Shown: positions 4,845 through 9,048 of the stretch, in pieces
How the letters are laid out: each line of letters starts with the position of its first letter
Numbering within the stretch: the first letter of the stretch is position 1
Source: Prevotellaceae bacterium
GTDB taxonomy: Bacteria; Bacteroidota; Bacteroidia; Bacteroidales; Bacteroidaceae
Direction of reading: 5' to 3'
Assembly: GCA_022508635.1 (NCBI GenBank)
Contig: JAFLUV010000097.1
Location: 1 to 9,048, forward strand
Length of the DNA stretch: 9,048 nt
Notes under the pieces: generated by a model
The model's database searches: none
What the model saw: only the letters and a program-made list of their open reading frames with translations
Told to the model about the DNA's origin: nothing
Made by a program: the position numbers and the translations under genes

Positions 4845-6794
4845 TTACCACTCATCGGGACCATGGTCATGTCCGCGGGGACGGACAGGCTGCTCACTGA
4901 AAGGAGCCTCGAGTCCGGAGTGGATGGAGTAAAGTCGTGCGGCCGTAGCTGCCATGGCTTCTGTCTGCTCGCGGTAGGGACGGTCTGTCACGTCAATACA
5001 TCCGCAGTTATAGTTTTCTCCGTCGAAACGTCCCAGCACATCCTGGTCATACCATGTGAAGTATGCCGTACCGATGAGTCCGGGATGGGCGTAGCCGTTT
5101 TCCGTATAATAGCGATATGCTATGCCACGCTCGGCCTGTGAATCCACCTGCCACAGCGACTGTCCTTGTCCGCGGTCGACAGAACCGAAATGAAATTCTC
5201 CGATAATCATGGGCAGTCCCGATTGTGCCAATACACGGTCGAGCATTTGCTTGTCAGGTGCAAGTGCATAGCAGTTGAAGCTAAGTACGTCGAATACCTT
5301 GCTGCATATAGCCATCATATCGGCATCCACGGCATTTATGTCGCCAAAGCGGTAACCCAAGCAGAGGTGATTGGGGTCGAGCTTCAGCTGCATTGCCTTC
5401 ACCTCCTCGATATAGCGGCGGAAGGCTTCGCGGACAAATGTCTTGCGCGTCTCAGGTGTGTCTCCATTATGATTCAGAAAATCCTTCAGGGCTGTCTTTA
5501 TAGCCCTGTCACGTCCATCCAGAATCATCTGGCATACACGTTGCTCCTGTCCGACCCACACGGGCTCGTTGCCCATGAAGTAGCCTATGAGCCAAGGGCT
5601 GTCCCTGTTTGGGTCAATAGTCGGACGCATCGAACGTTCAAGCTGTTCGCGGAAGTCGGGTTCATAGGCATCGCCCAGACCCATGAGGCCGGCATCCGCT
5701 CCGGCCGGATAGAGTGTACACATGAATGCCTTGCGGTTCATGCGTTCCAATCGTTTGTCCGACCAGTTTCCTATGGTATTCACACCCCACTTGTCCATGC
5801 GCTTGAACGTTACGTTTGCTGCACGTTCAAAAAGGTCTTCACCGTCGCCATATCTCCGTTCAAGGTTCCAGTCATGATAGTTGGCAATGGTTCCACTGGC
5901 TCTGTCGGTATGTTGTATGTACTTTTCGGGCGGAAGCTGCGGAAGCATTCCGTCACGTTGCTCGATGTTCCTGACCGCACCTCCTCCTGCATTGTATATG
6001 CAGTCGACACCTACCGACAGGAACAGGTATCCTTCAGGGTCAACGAACCACCATCTGCCATCAATGCATTCCGTGCGGAAGAATCCTGTTGCATGTTGTG
6101 TCTGTGCAACCTTGTAGCCACCATATTTTGAGTACCCGAAGAGTTCTTCGGCCGAGACCTCTTCTTGTTCTTCGGCATTCCATGCCTCCTGAAGCTCTTC
6201 CAGCGAATGTGCCTTGTCCGGGTAGTCTATGAGGTTCGATTGTCCGAACTCGTCTATTGCCGGAACGTTGCCTAAGTAAGCATCGCCGGGATCTTCAACA
6301 GCAAGCGATATGCTGCGGATCTCGATACTTTGGTTCCCTATGGGGGCACGCATACGTACTCCCAATGAGTCCACGCCTGTCATGGAACCTACGTTGCCGC
6401 CGATGTTGACCCACCCTGTGTACCTTGGTTTGTTGTATGTCGATGCCATGTCTATGTTCGATGCTGGCGGTTCCGTGAAGAATCGTATGGGGATGGCTAT
6501 ACGGTTCCACTGACCGGGAACATAGGAGTGCAGGCGCACTTCGTCATAGCCATGGTCGGTGGTGAAGCCGAGGAAAAAGCGTTGTGAGGTAGAAACCTTC
6601 ATCTCTACGACTACATAGTTGTATCCGCTCCAGTCGCGAGGCATGTCGGGGTTCAGCTTGGCAATTGCTATCTTTCCTCCAGACATCTCGCGTGCGGTGT
6701 CAAACTTTATTGTCTGTACATTTGAATGGCATGCCACGATGGCGGTTGCTGCAATTGCGATGCAAACAATGGAAAATGCTTTTGATTGTATCAT
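4845..6794 (-). CDS. GH50-like (beta-agarase type) glycoside hydrolase, lipoprotein
   Basis: A 649-residue exported enzyme. Residues 1-22 form a lipoprotein signal (hydrophobic 6-21, lipobox IVAC, Cys22). Residues about 25-170 look like the beta-sandwich carbohydrate-binding-like domain that precedes the catalytic barrel in GH50. A linker with DEFGQ (181-185) leads to a TIM barrel from about 235 to 625. Barrel motifs resemble GH50: GRWWFVDPEGYLFLSVGVD (246-264), WGVNTIGNWSD (336-346), the GNEP acid/base segment (Glu410) and IGEFHFG (531-537) with the probable nucleophile Glu533. Known GH50 enzymes release neoagarobiose from agarose, but the substrate here is uncertain because the family assignment rests on remembered motifs. 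AGGAG at 6806-6802 stands 7 nt before the ATG. The gene is 20 bp downstream of the flavodoxin gene, probably in one transcript. No SusC/SusD genes are present. Confidence 0.85.
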   Translation of the reverse strand: MIQSKAFSIVCIAIAATAIVACHSNVQTIKFDTAREMSGGKIAIAKLNPDMPRDWSGYNYVVVEMKVSTSQRFFLGFTTDHGYDEVRLHSYVPGQWNRIAIPIRFFTEPPASNIDMASTYNKPRYTGWVNIGGNVGSMTGVDSLGVRMRAPIGNQSIEIRSISLAVEDPGDAYLGNVPAIDEFGQSNLIDYPDKAHSLEELQEAWNAEEQEEVSAEELFGYSKYGGYKVAQTQHATGFFRTECIDGRWWFVDPEGYLFLSVGVDCIYNAGGGAVRNIEQRDGMLPQLPPEKYIQHTDRASGTIANYHDWNLERRYGDGEDLFERAANVTFKRMDKWGVNTIGNWSDKRLERMNRKAFMCTLYPAGADAGLMGLGDAYEPDFREQLERSMRPTIDPNRDSPWLIGYFMGNEPVWVGQEQRVCQMILDGRDRAIKTALKDFLNHNGDTPETRKTFVREAFRRYIEEVKAMQLKLDPNHLCLGYRFGDINAVDADMMAICSKVFDVLSFNCYALAPDKQMLDRVLAQSGLPMIIGEFHFGSVDRGQGQSLWQVDSQAERGIAYRYYTENGYAHPGLIGTAYFTWYDQDVLGRFDGENYNCGCIDVTDRPYREQTEAMAATAARLYSIHSGLEAPFSEQPVRPRGHDHGPDEW

Positions 6795-6814
6795 GACTGT
6801 TCTCCTATGTTCTT

Positions 6815-7627
6815 TTATCTGACAACTTGCGTGAACTCTGGTTCTGTTCCTGGTGCGACCACTATGTAAATGGTAGATTCCGTCTCCTGCCCGTCGGGTC
6901 TCTGTCCTTTCACTTCGAAGCGGTATTCCTCTGTTCCCTCATATACTCGCTGCGAGACCCTTACGGGTGTGCCGAGGGGGAACTGGTAGTTGGAGCAGGC
7001 TTTCTCGAAGATAAGGCAGTCCTCTTCCGTCACCTCTCTTGTTTCTCCGTAGGCGGGCAGTGGCTTGACACTCCCATTGACGTATCCACCTTCGATGAGG
7101 AAGCGTTCTATTTCCGGAACTGATTTTTCTATGCGGGCATTGCGCACGCCGTATCCTTCCACTATCTGAGCTTCTGGCTGTACCTTTCTCACGTCCTCCG
7201 TTGCCGATTTTATACCTCCACTACCAAAGGTTGCAAAAGTCACTACCTTTTTGCCTGCCAGGGAATAATCGGAGAGGAACGTTGCCATAGGCGAGGCTAC
7301 CGTGCCGCCCCAGATGGGGAATCCGAGGAAGATTGTTTCATATTCCTCGAGATTGACTGTGAGGGGCTCTATTTCCACTTTCACGCCCTCTTCTTTTTCT
7401 TTTCGCCATCGTTCTATAGTTGCCTGATAGTCTTCTCCGTAAGGCTCCAATGCCTCTATCCGCGCAATGTCTGCACCTGTCTGCCGGCAGATTTCCTCAG
7501 CGACTTTCTGTGTGGTTCCTGTCTGTGAGTAATAAAGTACAAGGATTTTCCCTTTCTGGGACTGGGTAGAACAGCTGCTGAAAAACGTCAGCATGAGTGC
7601 TGCCAGAGTAAATAGTTTGATTTTCAT
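6815..7627 (-). CDS. Lipoprotein flavodoxin with C-terminal extension
   Basis: A 270-residue predicted envelope flavoprotein. Residues 1-19 form a lipoprotein signal ending FSSC (Cys19). A flavodoxin-like domain spans about 27-180: the phosphate-binding loop YSQTGTTQKVA (33-43) for FMN, FLGFPIWGG (100-108) for the first isoalloxazine loop and TFGSGG (133-138) for the second. Residues about 185-270 form an extra beta-rich tail (YQFPLGTPVRV, then alternating strands) that ordinary flavodoxins lack; I recall similar tails in other Bacteroidales flavodoxins. Flavodoxins carry electrons or act as quinone or other reductases, but the partner is unknown, and an FMN protein anchored outside the cytoplasm needs FMN there. 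No Shine-Dalgarno sequence and no convincing promoter were seen in the 119 bp upstream. It is followed after 20 bp by the glycoside hydrolase gene. Confidence 0.88.
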   Translation of the reverse strand: MKIKLFTLAALMLTFFSSCSTQSQKGKILVLYYSQTGTTQKVAEEICRQTGADIARIEALEPYGEDYQATIERWRKEKEEGVKVEIEPLTVNLEEYETIFLGFPIWGGTVASPMATFLSDYSLAGKKVVTFATFGSGGIKSATEDVRKVQPEAQIVEGYGVRNARIEKSVPEIERFLIEGGYVNGSVKPLPAYGETREVTEEDCLIFEKACSNYQFPLGTPVRVSQRVYEGTEEYRFEVKGQRPDGQETESTIYIVVAPGTEPEFTQVVR

Positions 7628-7746
7628 TTTTATATGTGTAAAGTGTTAGTATTCAGTTTCCTGCGGTAAGACTATGCATCTGCTGCAAAATATGCAAGCA
7701 ATACGCGTCTTTTGCATCTTTCACGTCTGCAATAGTTCGCTGAAGC

Positions 7747-8319
7747 CTATAGTTCCTGAACTACGGGATGTGTCTTTCCCTCGGCTTTTTGTCGTTGTTC
7801 GCGTGTCAGCTCGGCAGTTTGCAGTTCGAAGGTGATGCTATCGTCATTCTCGGAAAGAGAAGCCTTGATGAGAGGCAGAGCCTGCAATGCAAGCCGTATG
7901 TCAGTATCGATGTCCTCGCTAAGGAAGTTTTCGACGGCAGGCTTTTCCATGGTTCGGGGCAACTGCTGCCAAGTTGAGTTGAAGAAGCGGATATGGCTGT
8001 CAGGAGCTGGTGCATTATAGGTCTGCACCATGCAGAAGGTGCTATCGGGAAGCAGGCGCATCTCTACGATGCAACGTTCGGAGAGGCGCAGTCGCAGGTA
8101 TTTGTCATTAAGGACAAGCAGTTCGGAATGGTCGTCGAAACGGTTTTTCACAATGGCCTGCATATTGTTCTCGCGGAAGTCAATCTGATCCAGACGATTG
8201 TTCTTCGTCAGAAGCGGGAAGATGCTGTCGGGTGCAGCGGCATAAATGTCGCGAATGTGTGTCTGGGCATTCAGCATTGGACATGCAAGGAGAAGCAGGA
8301 AAAAAGTCAGTAGCTTCAT
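7747..8319 (-). CDS. DUF3256-type secreted protein of unknown function
   Basis: A 190-residue protein with an N-terminal export signal (MKLLTFFLLLLACPMLNA, probable cleavage after Ala18; Cys13 makes a weaker lipobox). The mature part resembles the DUF3256 family found in Bacteroidetes: the segment APDSIFPLLTKNNRLDQIDF (29-48), then a beta-rich middle with YLRLRLSERCIVEMRLLPDS, and APDSHIRFF (105-113). No catalytic motif is visible and the family has no established role, so I assign none. It is probably periplasmic or membrane-associated. It lies on the same strand as L31, but a terminator-like hairpin separates them and no consensus promoter was found in the 51 bp between that hairpin and its start. 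The gap to the flavodoxin gene is 119 bp. Confidence 0.8.
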   Translation of the reverse strand: MKLLTFFLLLLACPMLNAQTHIRDIYAAAPDSIFPLLTKNNRLDQIDFRENNMQAIVKNRFDDHSELLVLNDKYLRLRLSERCIVEMRLLPDSTFCMVQTYNAPAPDSHIRFFNSTWQQLPRTMEKPAVENFLSEDIDTDIRLALQALPLIKASLSENDDSITFELQTAELTREQRQKAEGKTHPVVQEL

Positions 8320-8370
8320 AGCTTTCAGTTTTTAGTGAAGTTGCTGCTGGCAGCGATGGGAAATAAAAGG

Positions 8371-8410
8371 ATAAGAGGCGCAGACAGCCAAATGCTTCTG
8401 CACCTCTTAT
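8371..8410 (-). terminator. Terminator downstream of the L31 gene
   Basis: The arms 8371-8384 (ATAAGAGGCGCAGA) and 8397-8410 (TCTGCACCTCTTAT) pair over 14 positions with one mismatch (C8379 against A8402) and a 12-nt loop. On the minus strand the stem is followed directly by CCTTTTATTT, a U-rich tail, which fits an intrinsic terminator for the L31 transcript. The next gene on that strand begins 51 bp further on. Confidence 0.75.
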
Positions 8411-8454
8411 ATATTGATAACCGAGGCATCATTATTTTTCTAATTCCATCCGTT

Positions 8455-8476
8455 TCTCTTTCGCCTCGGAAAGAGA
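8455..8476. other. Short perfect hairpin just after the L31 stop
   Basis: TCTCTTTC (8455-8462) pairs with GAAAGAGA (8469-8476), an 8-bp stem with a 6-nt GCCTCG loop, 15 bp beyond the L31 stop codon. It has no T tract on either side, so it is more likely a 3'-end stabilising or processing structure than a terminator. A competing 7-bp pairing of CCGAGGC upstream (near 8422-8428) with GCCTCGG (8463-8469) is also possible. Confidence 0.45.
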
Positions 8477-8491
8477 CATAGGCTGGACGAA

Positions 8492-8743
8492 TTACTTTTT
8501 GGTGCGAGCGTAGCGGCTCATGAACTTGTCTACGCGACCGGCTGTGTCAACCAGCTTGCTCTTGCCAGTGAAGAAGGGATGAGAGGTGTTACTGATTTCC
8601 AGCTTGAACACGGGATAGGTCTCGCCTTCGAACTCAACGGTATCAGTTGTCTTGGCAGTAGAACGACTCAGGAACATGTCACCGTTGCTCATGTCCTTAA
8701 ACACCACGGGGCGGTAATTCTCGGGATGAAGATCTTTTTTCAT
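8492..8743 (-). CDS. rpmE2: 50S ribosomal protein L31, type B
   Basis: An 83-residue large-subunit ribosomal protein. It begins MKKDLHPENYRPVVFKD and contains FLSRSTAKTTDTVEFEGETYPVFKLEISNTSHPFFTGKSKLVDTAGRVDKF, the standard type B L31 sequence. No CxxC zinc-binding cysteines are present, as expected of the zinc-independent form. The frame is open 14 codons further upstream, but ATG 8743 matches the family start and has AAGGAG (8758-8753) 9 nt before it. Several codons are of the T-ending type (GGT, CGT, TCT, ACT), unlike truA. It is transcribed alone from a strong promoter match at 8871-8902 and ends before the terminator at 8371-8410. In many bacteria type B replaces the zinc form when zinc is scarce, but in Bacteroidetes it is often the only L31. 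Confidence 0.97.
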   Translation of the reverse strand: MKKDLHPENYRPVVFKDMSNGDMFLSRSTAKTTDTVEFEGETYPVFKLEISNTSHPFFTGKSKLVDTAGRVDKFMSRYARTKK

Positions 8744-8865
8744 TTTCTTGTTCTCCTTGTTTTGTGCCCCCGTTCCTCCCGTCATTCAGATTCAGGCTGC
8801 AAGGCCGAAACTTTTTTATCTTGGGAAGCAGATAAGGGGCTGTTTCAGTTAATTATACTTTTTGC
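8744..8865 (-). other. Long 5' leader of the L31 mRNA
   Basis: If transcription starts about 6 nt after the -7 box, the leader runs for about 120 nt. It contains a small hairpin, TTATCT (8816-8821) with AGATAA (8830-8835) around an 8-nt loop, followed on the minus strand by an A-rich run, then a G-rich stretch and the AAGGAG ribosome-binding site. L31 genes of several other phyla have structured autoregulatory leaders, so a similar role is possible here, but I recognise no known motif. Confidence 0.35.
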
Positions 8866-8870
8866 GGATG

Positions 8871-8902
8871 CAAAGGTAAGCCTATTTTTTCAATGTGCCA
8901 AA
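8871..8902 (-). promoter_or_regulatory. Perfect Bacteroidetes consensus promoter for L31
   Basis: On the minus strand TTTG (8902-8899), exactly 20 bp, and TACCTTTG (8878-8871) match both boxes of the Bacteroidetes primary-sigma consensus without a mismatch. The -7 octamer is identical to that of the licD promoter. The expected start site is near 8865. Confidence 0.85.
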
Positions 8903-9048
8903 TTTTTGAGAGAGAAATACTGCCTACCCTGTTATTTTCCGTCGTCACCTTCCAGTTAAGATTATTATACTGAAAGTCATTATTCACTATATATTAACGT
9001 GAGTTCGACGAAATTAAAAGAGTATTAATTGTCTGTCAAGCATTCTAT
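8903..9048. other. Intergenic tail of the window, no gene recognised
   Basis: These 146 bases are AT-rich and hold no credible coding frame, RNA gene or clear terminator. No TAnnTTTG box was found on the plus strand. They probably lie between the L31 promoter and a gene beyond the window edge. Confidence 0.5.

Noticed and set aside
5166..6131. Long plus-strand open frame (321 codons) opposite the glycoside hydrolase.
   Set aside because: Its product has no recognisable domain and it is antisense to a gene with clear catalytic motifs and a signal peptide; it is a shadow frame.
7686..7693. ATATTTTG (minus strand) as a -7 box for the flavodoxin operon.
   Set aside because: The first two bases do not fit TAnnTTTG and no TTG-like -33 box lies about 20 bp upstream.
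7684..7716. Inverted repeat TGCAAAA / TTTTGCA between the DUF3256 gene and the flavodoxin gene, considered as a terminator.
   Set aside because: Only 7 bp of weak stem around a 19-nt loop and no T tract; likely chance in AT-rich sequence.
8744..8785. 14-residue N-terminal extension of L31.
   Set aside because: The family starts at MKKDLHP, with a ribosome-binding site placed correctly for the ATG at 8743; the upstream codons are leader.

Overview
The window looks like a chromosomal segment of a Bacteroidales bacterium (Bacteroides/Prevotella-like). The evidence is an HU-like DNA-binding protein of the type abundant in that order, a DUF3256-type secreted protein, lipoprotein-tagged flavodoxin and agarase-like proteins, and three good matches to the Bacteroidetes promoter (TTTG-like -33 box, 20 bp, TAnnTTTG -7 box). 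Genus and species cannot be fixed from the sequence alone.

Layout. (1) 1-2238, plus strand: four 22-bp tandem repeats (first copy at the window edge), then an HU-like gene, truA (tRNA pseudouridine synthase) and a ten-helix EamA/DMT permease, closely spaced and probably co-transcribed. This block has extreme codon choice: truA contains a single T-ending codon. (2) 2227-4755: a surface-decoration-type module of three genes. A cytidylyltransferase (TagD-like) and a lone asparagine-synthetase-type ATP-pyrophosphatase form a minus-strand operon. A LicD-family phosphotransferase is transcribed divergently from the same 164-bp intergenic region, with a consensus promoter facing each way. The permease and synthetase genes converge and overlap by 12 bp. 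(3) 4785-4821: a perfect 14-bp-arm hairpin between convergent genes. (4) 4845-7627, minus strand: a lipoprotein flavodoxin followed 20 bp later by a lipoprotein GH50-like (beta-agarase-type) glycoside hydrolase. (5) 7747-8319: a DUF3256-type exported protein of unknown function. (6) 8492-8743: type B ribosomal protein L31, with a perfect-consensus promoter about 128 bp upstream, a leader of about 120 nt and a downstream terminator. The last 146 bases hold no recognisable gene.

How the genes may work together. The cytidylyltransferase would make a CDP-activated small alcohol (CDP-glycerol or similar). LicD would transfer the phospho-alcohol to a glycan. The synthetase, which lacks the glutaminase half of AsnB, would make an amide or other acyl-AMP-derived bond on the precursor or acceptor. 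That pathway is inference from family membership and arrangement. The GH50-like enzyme and flavodoxin are predicted to sit in the envelope; no SusC/SusD pair is present here, so this is not an evident polysaccharide-utilisation locus. No tRNA, rRNA, CRISPR, insertion sequence or phage gene was recognised.
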